Shown here one piece after another: positions 31,358 through 40,856 of a stretch of DNA of 40,963 nt. This stretch comes from Candidatus Thioglobus sp. (GTDB taxonomy: Bacteria; Pseudomonadota; Gammaproteobacteria; PS1; Pseudothioglobaceae). Below the pieces are notes generated by a model. That model did no database searches. It had not been told where the DNA came from and saw only the letters and a program-made list of their open reading frames with translations. The translations under genes and the position numbers were made by a program. Every line of letters begins with the position of its first letter. Position 1 is the first letter of the stretch. The stretch is from NCBI RefSeq assembly GCF_028599055.1, contig NZ_JAQRMS010000002.1, positions 1 to 40,963 on the forward strand, given 5' to 3'.

Positions 31358-31798
31358 TTGAATGCACATATTGTGGATAAGGCCAGTCAAATTCTAACAT
31401 TAATCCAGCCCTTTGTTGACGAGGGTAAGATTTTGCCCAGAGATAAGCATGAGATTGAGCAACATATTGATGACTTTGTTTTGCTCTTTGACAACAACCA
31501 GCTCATCGCTTGCGCTGGCCTTAAAGATTGTCAAGAGGGCGCTATGGGTGAGATTTATTCACTTGCTGTGGCGCAGAATTTGCAAAATACCGGGCTTTCT
31601 AGTCAGTTACTAACCAAGATACTAGCTCAAGCCAAACAGCGTCAATTTTCAAAAATTTTCGCACTCACCAAGTTTGGCACAGATTGGTTTATCAAACATG
31701 GCTTTACTCAAATGCAAATAGCCGATCTTCCAAGCAAACGTCAACAATATTTCAATCATGAGCGCAATTCTTCTATTTTTTTCAAAGAGGTTAACTGA
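31358..31798 (+). CDS. Stand-alone GNAT acetyltransferase resembling the ArgA N-acetylglutamate synthase catalytic domain
   Basis: [80 protein letters not shown] start. Confidence 0.78.
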   Translation: MNAHIVDKASQILTLIQPFVDEGKILPRDKHEIEQHIDDFVLLFDNNQLIACAGLKDCQEGAMGEIYSLAVAQNLQNTGLSSQLLTKILAQAKQRQFSKIFALTKFGTDWFIKHGFTQMQIADLPSKRQQYFNHERNSSIFFKEVN

Positions 31799-32394
31799 TG
31801 CAAATTAACGAGCGCATTCGTGGCTATCTACCGGTTGTAATTGATATTGAAACCGCAGGTTTTAACCATCAAACCGATGCCATGCTTGAAATCTGCGCAG
31901 TAATTATTGGTATTGACGACACTGGTAAATTCTATTCAAAAGAGCCGCAGCATTTTCACATCAACCCGTTTAAGGGTGCTAATCTAGAGCCGGCAGCATT
32001 AAAATTTAACGGCATTGATGTGAATAATCCACTACGTGGCGCAATTGATGAAAAACTCGCGTTAAACGATATGTTTAAAACCATTCGCAGTGAAATGAAA
32101 ACGCAGGATTGCACGCGCTCAATTCTAATCGGGCATAACGCATTTTTTGATCTAAACTTTTTATACGCAGCCAGTGACAGATCCAAGCTTAAAAACCCTT
32201 TTCATCAATTCTCAACCATTGATACGGTTAGCTTATCAGCACTGGCTTATGGTGAAACGGTACTGGCAAAAGCCATTGCTAAAGCTGGCATTGAGTTTGA
32301 TAATGCACAAGCGCATTCAGCACTTTACGACACAGTTAAAACGGCTGAATTGTTTTGTCAAATTTTTAATAATTATCAGTTTGGCGAAATCTGA
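31798..32394 (+). CDS. rnt: Ribonuclease T (DEDDh exonuclease)
   Basis: RGYLPVVIDIETAGFN, IGHNAFFDLNFLYAASDR, AQAHSALYDTVKTAELF. Confidence 0.95.
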   Translation: MQINERIRGYLPVVIDIETAGFNHQTDAMLEICAVIIGIDDTGKFYSKEPQHFHINPFKGANLEPAALKFNGIDVNNPLRGAIDEKLALNDMFKTIRSEMKTQDCTRSILIGHNAFFDLNFLYAASDRSKLKNPFHQFSTIDTVSLSALAYGETVLAKAIAKAGIEFDNAQAHSALYDTVKTAELFCQIFNNYQFGEI

Positions 32395-33287
32395 AAAAAT
32401 TGATTAAACTTTAAGCGCTGTTTCTGCGCTTGATGAATGTCCATTAACTCAAACTTAAGTTTTGTCTGTGGCTGTTTTTGTGCAAGCTTCGCTAAGTCTA
32501 ATGAAAACACCGTGCCGATCTTAGGATAGCCACCAATGGTTGGCGCATCTTTTAATAAAATAATTGGCAAGCCGTTCGTGGCAATTTCCACACTGCCATA
32601 ACTCATCCCTTCAGAAATCATTTTCTCTTGCTCGAGCGCAATAGGCGCACCATCTAGTCGACACCCAGTACGATCATTAGCATTGGTAATTTGATAGCTT
32701 TGATTAAAAAACAAAGCCCTTTGAGCCTCACTAAACTCAGCATACTGATAACTAGGCAATAATCTTAATACAATGTCTTGGTTGTAATTCGGAATGTATT
32801 GAGGTGCAACAAAATGATCCAACTCAAGCGAAGAGCTTTCACAGTCTAAAATGTCATTTTCTGCTAACTTTGAGCCAATATTTTCACGTAGATTAACCGA
32901 TCTAGAATCAAACAAAATAGGGGTTTTGAACCCACCTTTAACGGCTAAATAAGTACGTATGCCACGCTTTGGCAACGCCCAGCTCAGTACATCACCCTGA
33001 TTAACTTTTACACTATGCCAAATTAGTGCAGCTTGGTCATTAATTTTAAAATCAAGATCAGCGCCACATACACTAATCACCGCATCATCAAGTGCCTCAA
33101 GTTCAACACCACCAAAGGTTATCTCTAAAACCGCATCATTAAAATCATTCTCAAGCAAATGATTGGCCCAGCAAAAAGCATGCTCGTCCATCACCCCTGA
33201 TTGACTCATGCCATGCGCACCATGCGTTGTTCGCCCATAATCTTGAACAGTGGTTAGAAACCCTGGCTTAATAACCTTAAAACTCAT
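32376..33287 (-). CDS. pxpC: 5-oxoprolinase subunit C (biotin-dependent carboxyltransferase family / KipA-like)
   Basis: FKVIKPGFLTTVQDYGRTTHGAHGMSQSGVMDEHAFCWANHLLEN, NDRTGCRLDG, PTIGGYPKIGTV. Confidence 0.92.
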   Translation of the reverse strand: MSFKVIKPGFLTTVQDYGRTTHGAHGMSQSGVMDEHAFCWANHLLENDFNDAVLEITFGGVELEALDDAVISVCGADLDFKINDQAALIWHSVKVNQGDVLSWALPKRGIRTYLAVKGGFKTPILFDSRSVNLRENIGSKLAENDILDCESSSLELDHFVAPQYIPNYNQDIVLRLLPSYQYAEFSEAQRALFFNQSYQITNANDRTGCRLDGAPIALEQEKMISEGMSYGSVEIATNGLPIILLKDAPTIGGYPKIGTVFSLDLAKLAQKQPQTKLKFELMDIHQAQKQRLKFNQFFQISPN

Positions 33288-33967
33288 AACCCACCACCAT
33301 ACTTAATATATTCGTCACGAGTAATAGGGTAGAACTTAACCCGATCACCGGTTTTAAACTTGTTTAAGTTGTCTGGATTATTAAGCGACAAATCCAACAA
33401 AGTTCGCCCAATAATATTCCAGCCACCTGAAGAATCAGTCGGGTAGATGGCGGTCTGCGAATCAGCAATACCAACACTACCTGCAGGTATCTTAATTCTC
33501 GGTGTAGCTAAACGTGGCGCCTGAATGCGTGAATCAACCTCGGCCAAAAAAGCAAACACCGGGCTAAAACCAATCGCATGCACTAAATATTCTTGCGAAC
33601 TGTGAATGTCAATAAACGCTTCTAGTGTTAACTCTTTTTCAGCCAGTAGTCGCTCCAAATCAAGCCCAGTTTCAAATCCATAATAAACCGGGATGTGAAT
33701 CAGCTCAGAGCGCTCAACAGCACTAGAAAAATCAAACCCACTCAACAGGCGCTCAATATCAGCCGCAAACTTAAGATAATTAGTTTTGCCAAGATCGTAA
33801 CTCACCAGCAATGAAGTATAGGCCGGTGTTAAATCAATAATTAACTCAGAAAACTCGATTTTTAAGGCATTTGCAAAATTTGCGATATTTTTAGGCAAGC
33901 GCGCATCAATCTTATCGCCAAAATAAATAAGGATTGAGTTTTCACCTGCTAGTGTAACTTTAACCAT
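33284..33967 (-). CDS. pxpB: 5-oxoprolinase subunit B (KipI-like)
   Basis: ENSILIYFGDKID, IHIPVYYG, EYLVHAIGFSPVFAFLAEVD, PAGSVGIADSQTAIYPTDSSGGWNIIGRT. Confidence 0.92.
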   Translation of the reverse strand: MVKVTLAGENSILIYFGDKIDARLPKNIANFANALKIEFSELIIDLTPAYTSLLVSYDLGKTNYLKFAADIERLLSGFDFSSAVERSELIHIPVYYGFETGLDLERLLAEKELTLEAFIDIHSSQEYLVHAIGFSPVFAFLAEVDSRIQAPRLATPRIKIPAGSVGIADSQTAIYPTDSSGGWNIIGRTLLDLSLNNPDNLNKFKTGDRVKFYPITRDEYIKYGGGL

Positions 33968-34640
33968 GTTTAAGCACCTTTAATGCCTCAACAGAGGCTG
34001 GATTGTCACTATGAAAGCAAATTGTATCAATTTTTAGATTTGTATCGGCTGAAAATCGCTGATATTGCTCAATAATGGCTTGCGGATTATCCAAAACCGC
34101 CCCTGGCTCACCTCTGGCAATCATATACATGCCTTTATAGCCCCGATCGGCAAATACTTCGTGCAAAAATCCGCCATTGTTAAAATTTTCGAAATTTTTA
34201 AAATGCGCCTCATTGCCTGCTTGCACTATCAAAGCCAAATTTGGATCAGTCTCAGCAATTACACGGCACATCACCTCAAGCACCAATTGATTATGCGTCA
34301 TATCATGATACAAAGCACCATGTGGCTTAATATATTCAAGCTTAACGCCTTGCTGATGACAAAGCGTTTGAAAATAAACCACCTGATCATGAATCAAATT
34401 GTACAAATCCTCAGCACTTAAATCATGACTAATTCGACCAAAATTTTCCTTATCAGCATAGCTTGGATGAGCGCCAATTTTGACATTATTCTGTTTCGCA
34501 AGTTGAATGGTGTTAACCATACTTTTATCATCACCCACATGCCCACCACAAGCAATATTAGCCATGCCAATCAGTGGCATAACATCTGCATCAGGATTGG
34601 GCGACAAACATTCCCCAAGATCGCAATTAATCATTAACAT
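33960..34640 (-). CDS. pxpA: 5-oxoprolinase subunit A (LamB/YcsF family)
   Basis: INCDLGECLSPNPDADVMPLIGMANIACGGHVGDDKSM, IGAHPSYADKENFGR, YIKPHGALYHDM. Confidence 0.94.
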   Translation of the reverse strand: MLMINCDLGECLSPNPDADVMPLIGMANIACGGHVGDDKSMVNTIQLAKQNNVKIGAHPSYADKENFGRISHDLSAEDLYNLIHDQVVYFQTLCHQQGVKLEYIKPHGALYHDMTHNQLVLEVMCRVIAETDPNLALIVQAGNEAHFKNFENFNNGGFLHEVFADRGYKGMYMIARGEPGAVLDNPQAIIEQYQRFSADTNLKIDTICFHSDNPASVEALKVLKHG

Positions 34641-34674
34641 ATGGATAAATTATAAAGCAATCAAGATTGGAAAA

Positions 34675-35592
34675 ATGCCCGGATTAATTAGCTATATTGG
34701 TGCACTTGCTGATGACTTATCAGCGGTTGCCACTAAGGTGTCAGCAGGTGCAATTGATGACATTGCCAACCAAACTGCCAAATCACTATCTAAAACAGCT
34801 GGTATTTTGATTGACGATACAGCCACCATTCCTCAATACGTCAGCAATACAGCAGCTAAGCGTGAACTACCGGTTATTTGGAAAATTACCAAAAAATCAT
34901 TACGCAATAAGGCGCTAATGATTCCGATCGCTATATTGATCACTTACTTTGCACCTTGGATTATGGCGCCAATATTGATACTGGGCGGTTCCTATTTAGC
35001 TTACGAAGGCACTGAATCTTTGGGTGAAAAATTAGGATTAATCAAAGCCCACAAACTCACTCATGAGCACTCTATGCCCGACACGCAAGATCTAAGTGCT
35101 GCTGAAGATCAAACTGTTAATTCAGCCGTTAGAACTGACACCATCCTTTCAATTGAAATTATCGCTTTAACCATTGCCTCGGTTGCAACTGAACCCCTTA
35201 CAACACAACTAGGTGTATTAGTTATTGTTAGCCTAATCGCTACTTTTGCCGTATACGGCATTGTTGGCATGATTATCAAAATGGATGACGTGGGTTTTTA
35301 TCTAATAGAAAAACAAAACAACCTGTATAGAACACTGGGAAGCCTACTGATTAAAGCCATGCCAAAAGTATTGAAATCTCTAGGCTGGATTGGCATGATT
35401 GCAATGCTTATGGTGGGTGGCTCAATCATCATTCATAATGTTGAGCAATTGCATTTTCTGGCTAATTTAGGTGCCCAATTAACAATAATACCGCAAATAG
35501 CCATCACACTTATTATTGTGCCAATTTGCATTGCTTTATTGATCGGAATACTAATTACAGGCTTTATAAAACTCACACCATTTCAAGCTTAA
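34675..35592 (+). CDS. DUF808 / YedI family integral membrane protein
   Basis: LISYIGALADDLSAVATKVSAGAIDDIANQTAKSLSKTAGILIDDTATIPQYV, WKITKKSLRNK. The ORF-track start at 34507 overlaps pxpA antisense and is unlikely. Confidence 0.88.
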   Translation: MPGLISYIGALADDLSAVATKVSAGAIDDIANQTAKSLSKTAGILIDDTATIPQYVSNTAAKRELPVIWKITKKSLRNKALMIPIAILITYFAPWIMAPILILGGSYLAYEGTESLGEKLGLIKAHKLTHEHSMPDTQDLSAAEDQTVNSAVRTDTILSIEIIALTIASVATEPLTTQLGVLVIVSLIATFAVYGIVGMIIKMDDVGFYLIEKQNNLYRTLGSLLIKAMPKVLKSLGWIGMIAMLMVGGSIIIHNVEQLHFLANLGAQLTIIPQIAITLIIVPICIALLIGILITGFIKLTPFQA

Positions 35593-35610
35593 ATTGCAAG
35601 ACTGTCACTA

Positions 35611-35616
35611 TATAAT
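35611..35616 (+). promoter_or_regulatory. Candidate -10 element (TATAAT) upstream of the dUTPase gene
   Basis: Exact TATAAT about 38 bp upstream of ATG 35654. No strong -35 at consensus spacing, so tentative. Confidence 0.3.
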
Positions 35617-35653
35617 GATGAGCAACGATTGATTTAAAACACCAACTAATTTT

Positions 35654-36304
35654 ATGAATTACATTAAACAAATGTTTGAGTTGCAACAGCAACTTAACGA
35701 TGCTACGAACGGCACAATTTGGACTGAAGGCGCTACCAAAGAAGGGCGTCAGATTTCATGGTTACGTTGTATTTATATGGAAGCCGCTGAAGCCATTGAC
35801 TCATTCAACTGGAAGCACTGGAAGGATATTGAAGCCAAACCTGATCTTGATAATGCCAAAGTAGAGTTGGTTGATATTTGGCATTTTCTGATGTCTGAAG
35901 CCATTCATTTTGGTGATGCGGGCTTTGCAGAAATTTATAACGATATGCAGCCTGAGCGTGACACTGATCCTGAAAAATTGGTGGAAATTTTAGAAAAAAT
36001 GATTGCCACTGCAGCAAGTGCTAATGTTGACCAATCACAAAATTCTTTATACCAATTATTTGCCTTGTTTTTCCAGGCCATTGCACACATGGAAATGGAT
36101 GTACCTGAGCTTTACAGGCGCTATTTGGTTAAAAACCAGCTTAATACATTCAGACAAGATCACGGCTATAAAGATGGCTCTTATGTGAAGATGTGGGGCG
36201 AGGTTGAAGATAACGTAATTGCCTTTAATATCATGGATGATAATCCAGAATTCACATCCGAACAGCTTTACGAACAACTAGAATCAGCCTATCCGGCTAA
36301 GTAG
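35654..36304 (+). CDS. Dimeric-type (all-alpha) dUTP diphosphatase
   Basis: YMEAAEAIDSFNWKHWK and NAKVELVDIWHFLMSEAI, the ExxE/ExxD metal-binding pattern of dimeric dUTPases. Confidence 0.85.
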   Translation: MNYIKQMFELQQQLNDATNGTIWTEGATKEGRQISWLRCIYMEAAEAIDSFNWKHWKDIEAKPDLDNAKVELVDIWHFLMSEAIHFGDAGFAEIYNDMQPERDTDPEKLVEILEKMIATAASANVDQSQNSLYQLFALFFQAIAHMEMDVPELYRRYLVKNQLNTFRQDHGYKDGSYVKMWGEVEDNVIAFNIMDDNPEFTSEQLYEQLESAYPAK

Positions 36305-36310
36305 TCCCAG

Positions 36311-37258
36311 ATGTCCGTCATGATCGAAGCCATAAAATCCGAGATTCAAAAAGTTATTATCGGTCAAGAAAGCTTAGTTGATAATTTATTGATTGGGCTG
36401 ATTTCTGGTGGGCATATCTTGGTAGAAAGTGTACCAGGACTGGCAAAAACTACAGCAATCAACACACTGGCAAAAGCACTGGGCATTGACTTTAAGCGCA
36501 TACAGTTTACTCCTGATTTATTACCTAGTGATTTAACGGGTTCGCAAATATACAATCCAAAAAGTGGCGAATTTAGCATTAAGCAAGGGCCAATTTTTAC
36601 TAACTTATTACTGGCTGATGAAATTAACCGTTCGCCTGCTAAAGTGCAATCGGCACTGCTAGAAGTTATGGCTGAAAAGCAAGTGACCATTGCCAATGAG
36701 AGCTTTAAAATTGATGAACCGTTTTTAGTGATGGCTACACAAAACCCTGTTGAACAAGAGGGCACTTATCAGTTGCCTGAAGCTCAGCTTGATCGTTTTA
36801 TGCTCAAAACAACTCTGGACTACAATACACCAGAAGAAGAGCTGGAGGTTGTTAACCGAGTGGCAGTTAACGGATTTGAAACGGTTAATCAAGTGGCCAA
36901 TATTGAAGATATCAACGAGCTACGTTTAGCATTTAATCAAGTGCATATGGATGAAGCGGTTAAGCAATACATTATTGAAATTGTGTTTGCAACGCGCTAT
37001 CCAGAAAATTACGGTTTATCTGACATTAAAGAACTGATTGAGTTTGGTGCCAGTCCAAGAGCCAGTATTGATTTATTTAAGGCCAGCTGCGCCAAGGCGC
37101 TTATACGCGGCAATGATTTTGTCACCCCGCTTGATATTGCCAGTGTGGTAATCGAAGTATTACAACATCGAATTGTGCTTAGCTATCAGGCGCAAGCTCA
37201 AGGGGTTGATGCACAATCAATTATCCAGAAAATACTCAAGGCAATCAAAACGCCTTAA
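36311..37258 (+). CDS. MoxR-family AAA+ ATPase (Bat operon)
   Basis: HILVESVPGLAKTTAINTLAKAL, RIQFTPDLLPSDLTGSQIY, ATQNPVEQEGTYQLPEAQLDRFM. Confidence 0.95.
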   Translation: MSVMIEAIKSEIQKVIIGQESLVDNLLIGLISGGHILVESVPGLAKTTAINTLAKALGIDFKRIQFTPDLLPSDLTGSQIYNPKSGEFSIKQGPIFTNLLLADEINRSPAKVQSALLEVMAEKQVTIANESFKIDEPFLVMATQNPVEQEGTYQLPEAQLDRFMLKTTLDYNTPEEELEVVNRVAVNGFETVNQVANIEDINELRLAFNQVHMDEAVKQYIIEIVFATRYPENYGLSDIKELIEFGASPRASIDLFKASCAKALIRGNDFVTPLDIASVVIEVLQHRIVLSYQAQAQGVDAQSIIQKILKAIKTP

Positions 37259-37267
37259 CTTGCCATT

Positions 37268-38080
37268 ATGTTAGCTCAAGAGATTCTACTGCGTGCTAAA
37301 AAATGTGTTTTTACCAATAAATCAGCAGGAGCGTTATCCAAAATACGCGGTGACGGCCTAGATTTCTGTGAAATTCGACCTTATGAAGCAGGCGATGACA
37401 TTCGCAAAATAAACTTTAGTGCCAGTGGCAAAACTGGCGAACTGCAAACCAATATTTTTAACGAAAACAAACAAATTAACGTGGTGATCTGCATCATGCT
37501 TTCCGGTAGCTTGCATTTTGGCTCTCAGCGCTTAAAAAGCGAACTGATTGCTGAAATAATTGCCTTGCTGAGTTGCTCTTCTATACGCCAGCACAATCAA
37601 ACAAAATTAGTGTTTTTTAATCAAAAACAACAATACGAATACCAGCTTAAACACACTGGCGATGTGCTAAATATGATTGAAAAAATACTTGCCTGGGATT
37701 TGTTAACCATTCAATCTAATTTTAAATCATTGGATGATTACTTATTGCAGCAAGCGAAATCAATGGTATTTATTATTGGCGATTTTTATCAGCAGTTTGA
37801 TTTTTCTCGCATCGCTCATAAACATCAAGCTAACGCGCTAATGGTTCGTGACAAACTTGAGGAAAGCCCTAGGTTTGCAGCAGAGTTAGATTTGGTAAGC
37901 GCCTCAGATAACGTTAGTATTGAGGCCAATATGAATAAACAATTAGCCTTGAAATTTAACCAAAAACTACAACAACTTGATGATCAGCTTATTAATCAGT
38001 GCATGATACATGGCATAAATATTGGCAAACTTTATACGCATGATGATGCCTTTATAAGGCTCAGTCAGTTGCTACATTAA
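37268..38080 (+). CDS. DUF58 domain protein
   Basis: IRGDGLDFCEIRPYEAGDDIRKINFSASGKTGELQTNIFNENK is the DUF58 signature; sits between MoxR and VWA genes. Confidence 0.88.
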   Translation: MLAQEILLRAKKCVFTNKSAGALSKIRGDGLDFCEIRPYEAGDDIRKINFSASGKTGELQTNIFNENKQINVVICIMLSGSLHFGSQRLKSELIAEIIALLSCSSIRQHNQTKLVFFNQKQQYEYQLKHTGDVLNMIEKILAWDLLTIQSNFKSLDDYLLQQAKSMVFIIGDFYQQFDFSRIAHKHQANALMVRDKLEESPRFAAELDLVSASDNVSIEANMNKQLALKFNQKLQQLDDQLINQCMIHGINIGKLYTHDDAFIRLSQLLH

Positions 38081-38439
38081 TGAAAGGCTTAAAAGACATT
38101 AAACCGTTAGTTAATATTGAGGATGGCTCACTGTTTGTTACTGCCAGCTTAATACTAGCATTGCTATTAATTATTGGCTTTAGCTATTGGAAGTTTTTTA
38201 AATCAACGCAAGACAGGCGCATCGCAGTAGCTTTAGAGAAATTACACAACCTTGATTTTTCTAATAGCAAGGAAACTGCTTATACGTTTAAGCGTTATGC
38301 ACACGTTGTATCTAATGCAGATAACACCAATCAGCTTAATCAAATTAACCACGAATTAGCCCAGTATAAATACAAACCACAGGTGGCTGAACTTGACCCA
38401 GCCCTGGTGCAAAAAATTAAGGCATTTATTCATGTTTAG
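38080..38439 (+). CDS. DUF4381-like membrane protein (Bat operon)
   Basis: 119 aa with one TM segment (LFVTASLILALLLIIGFSYWKFF). Call rests mainly on operon position. TAATG overlap with the DUF58 gene. Confidence 0.65.
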   Translation: MKGLKDIKPLVNIEDGSLFVTASLILALLLIIGFSYWKFFKSTQDRRIAVALEKLHNLDFSNSKETAYTFKRYAHVVSNADNTNQLNQINHELAQYKYKPQVAELDPALVQKIKAFIHV

Positions 38440-39325
38440 CTTTGAATACCCTTATGTATTGTTGATTATCTTGCCTAGTGCAGCCTGCCTGTTTTTGTGC
38501 AAAGAGAAAAAACGCGCTATTTATTTTCCAAATGTCGCTCTGGTGAGTAGCTTGGCCAGATCCAAGCAAATACTGCTTAATAGCTTAAGACTCTGTATTC
38601 TTAGCTTAATCATCATTGGTCTCGCTAGCCCAATTAAAACCGAACAAATTATATTAGACAATACCCAGGGTCATGAAATATCCATTATCTTGGATGCCTC
38701 GGGTTCAATGGCCAGTCATAACAAATTTACCATTGTTAAAGAAATTATTGCTGATTTTATTGCCAAGCGAACTACTGATAAATTAGCATTAAGCGTTTTT
38801 GCTGATTTTGCCTACACCGTTGTACCACTCACTTATGACAAAAAAAGCGTGATTAAAATGCTTAACAATATCGACATAGGTGTCGCTGGTAAGCGCAAAA
38901 CCGCCTTATATGAGGCGCTATTTTTAAGTGTTAAATTGTTCAACAAATCCAAGTCAAAAGAGCGGATTGCTGTTTTACTCACCGACGGGCGAGACAATAC
39001 CGACAGCGTCCCTTTAGAAATGGCGATTGAACGCGCCAAAGAAAATCAAATCAAGGTTTATACGGTCGCCGTTGGCGACCCAAGAGATTACAATGGCGAC
39101 GTATTGAATTACATTGCTCAAAGCACACAAGCAAAGTTTTTTACAGCAAACAATAAACAGGCTATTGAGGCAATCTACCAACAAATTAACCAACTTGAAA
39201 AAAGTGATATTAATCTCAATAAATATGAGAAAAAAACCTATTACTTTCAATATCCAATTGGCTTAGCATTGTTATTATTATTGATTTATTTCTGGCGGAA
39301 AAACACATGGATTTTGAACAAATAA
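38432..39325 (+). CDS. batA: BatA-like VWA-domain membrane protein
   Basis: N-terminal FSFEYPYVLLIILPSAACLF, MIDAS IILDASGSMASHNK, LLTDGRDNTDSVPLEMAIERAK. Start likely ATG 38432. Confidence 0.85.
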   Translation: MFSFEYPYVLLIILPSAACLFLCKEKKRAIYFPNVALVSSLARSKQILLNSLRLCILSLIIIGLASPIKTEQIILDNTQGHEISIILDASGSMASHNKFTIVKEIIADFIAKRTTDKLALSVFADFAYTVVPLTYDKKSVIKMLNNIDIGVAGKRKTALYEALFLSVKLFNKSKSKERIAVLLTDGRDNTDSVPLEMAIERAKENQIKVYTVAVGDPRDYNGDVLNYIAQSTQAKFFTANNKQAIEAIYQQINQLEKSDINLNKYEKKTYYFQYPIGLALLLLLIYFWRKNTWILNK

Positions 39326-40257
39326 TACCGCTATACCTGCTAATACCAACCGCCTTGCTTTGGTTTTTTATCCATAGCAAAGGCAGCCACATTGAAGATC
39401 TTTTTTCTGCTGAAGTGCTAGAAAAAATTAGCTTAAATCGTCATAAAACCACCACCAAAACACGACTTAAGCTGCTGCTAATAAGCTTAATGCTGCTATT
39501 ATTGGCATTAAGCCAACCCACCCTTAAAGAGGGAGAAATCAAGCTTAATAAACATTTGAGTGATATTGTTGTGGCCATAGATATGTCCAAGTCCATGTTG
39601 GCTAATGATATCTATCCTAATCGGTTTGAATTTTCGAAAAATAAACTACTAACCAATTTAGACAAGGTGCTTGATTCTCGCGTTGCAATTTTAGGCTTTG
39701 CCAATCAGTCATTCTTAATTTCACCGTTAACAGATGATCTGTCAAGTTTAAAGTTTCTCATTAAAAATCTACGCCTAGATAGCATTAGTCTAACAGGCAC
39801 TAGCATTGGTAGCATTTTAAAATCAGCCAACGGCTTATTTGATGCAAACTCAACCAAGCAATTGCTATTATTAACAGATGGGGGTGAAGGTGAGGATTTC
39901 AGCAATGAAATTGACTTTGCCAACGAGCATGATATTCAAGTGTTTATTTATGATGTATCAACTCAACAGGGTAGTAGCATCCATACTGAAACTGGAATTT
40001 TGGAGGATATTAATGGCAATTTAGTTATTGTAAAAGAAAATCTAGCTATTAAACAATTGAGCAAAAAGACTAATGGTAAATATTTAAAATTCTCATTGAA
40101 TAATGACGATTTGTCAAACTTCATCAACAAATTTAAAACCCTTTCAAGCCAAAAAAATACTACCATTATCCAAAAACGTCAGCTGTTTTACTATCCGCTG
40201 ATATTGGCACTGCTATTGTTATTCATGGCATTTTTCTCGCTGCCGAAAAAATCATGA
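39307..40257 (+). CDS. batB: BatB-like VWA-domain membrane protein
   Basis: N- and C-terminal TM segments, MIDAS VAIDMSKSMLANDIYPNRFEFSK, SLTGTSIG, LLLLTDGGEGED. Confidence 0.85.
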   Translation: MDFEQIIPLYLLIPTALLWFFIHSKGSHIEDLFSAEVLEKISLNRHKTTTKTRLKLLLISLMLLLLALSQPTLKEGEIKLNKHLSDIVVAIDMSKSMLANDIYPNRFEFSKNKLLTNLDKVLDSRVAILGFANQSFLISPLTDDLSSLKFLIKNLRLDSISLTGTSIGSILKSANGLFDANSTKQLLLLTDGGEGEDFSNEIDFANEHDIQVFIYDVSTQQGSSIHTETGILEDINGNLVIVKENLAIKQLSKKTNGKYLKFSLNNDDLSNFINKFKTLSSQKNTTIIQKRQLFYYPLILALLLLFMAFFSLPKKS

Positions 40258-40856
40258 AGCTTATTTTTTTATTACTATTGCCTATTAATGCTCAAGCTGG
40301 CTTGCTTGATTTTCTTAATATTTATCAAGCAAATACAGCCTACGAACAAAAAGATTTTAAACTTGCTGGTGAAAAATTCGCCGCCGTTGACAATGATTTT
40401 GCGCGACTCAATCAGGCTAACAGCTTATACAAACAAGGCTTGTATCAACAATCCCTAGATAAGTATCAGCTCATCAAACACAAGTCATTAGATTTTGATC
40501 GTTTGTATAATTCAGGCAATGCTTTTGCTAAATCAGGCAAAATCAATGAGGCGATTGAAAGTTACGAGGCAGCATTAAAAATACGCAAAGATAAAGATGC
40601 TGAATTTAATCTAGCATTACTCAAAAAACAAAAAAGAAAAAAATCAAAAAAAAGTAAAGACAAAAAAAATAACAAGAAAGAAAAGTCGCCTCAAAAAAAA
40701 CCAAAGAAAGGTAAATCTAACAATAAACAACAGCAAAAACAAAAGCTAAGCACCATCAAACAGCAACGATGGGAAAAAGCACTAAACAAAAAACTAAGAA
40801 CACTAATGATTCCACTAAACCAACCAACAGACAATCATGAACAAAATCCTTGGTAG
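40254..40856 (+). CDS. batC: BatC-like TPR protein with Lys-rich tail
   Basis: Signal peptide, TPR-like YKQGLYQQSLDKYQLI / YNSGNAFAKSGKINEAIESYEAALKIRKDKDAEFNLALL, Lys-rich low-complexity tail ending NPW. Confidence 0.8.
   Translation: MKLIFLLLLPINAQAGLLDFLNIYQANTAYEQKDFKLAGEKFAAVDNDFARLNQANSLYKQGLYQQSLDKYQLIKHKSLDFDRLYNSGNAFAKSGKINEAIESYEAALKIRKDKDAEFNLALLKKQKRKKSKKSKDKKNNKKEKSPQKKPKKGKSNNKQQQKQKLSTIKQQRWEKALNKKLRTLMIPLNQPTDNHEQNPW

Noticed and set aside
34507-34674. N-terminal extension of the DUF808 ORF overlapping pxpA
   Set aside because: The extension is antisense to pxpA coding sequence; the family-typical start MPGLISYIGALADDLS is at 34675.
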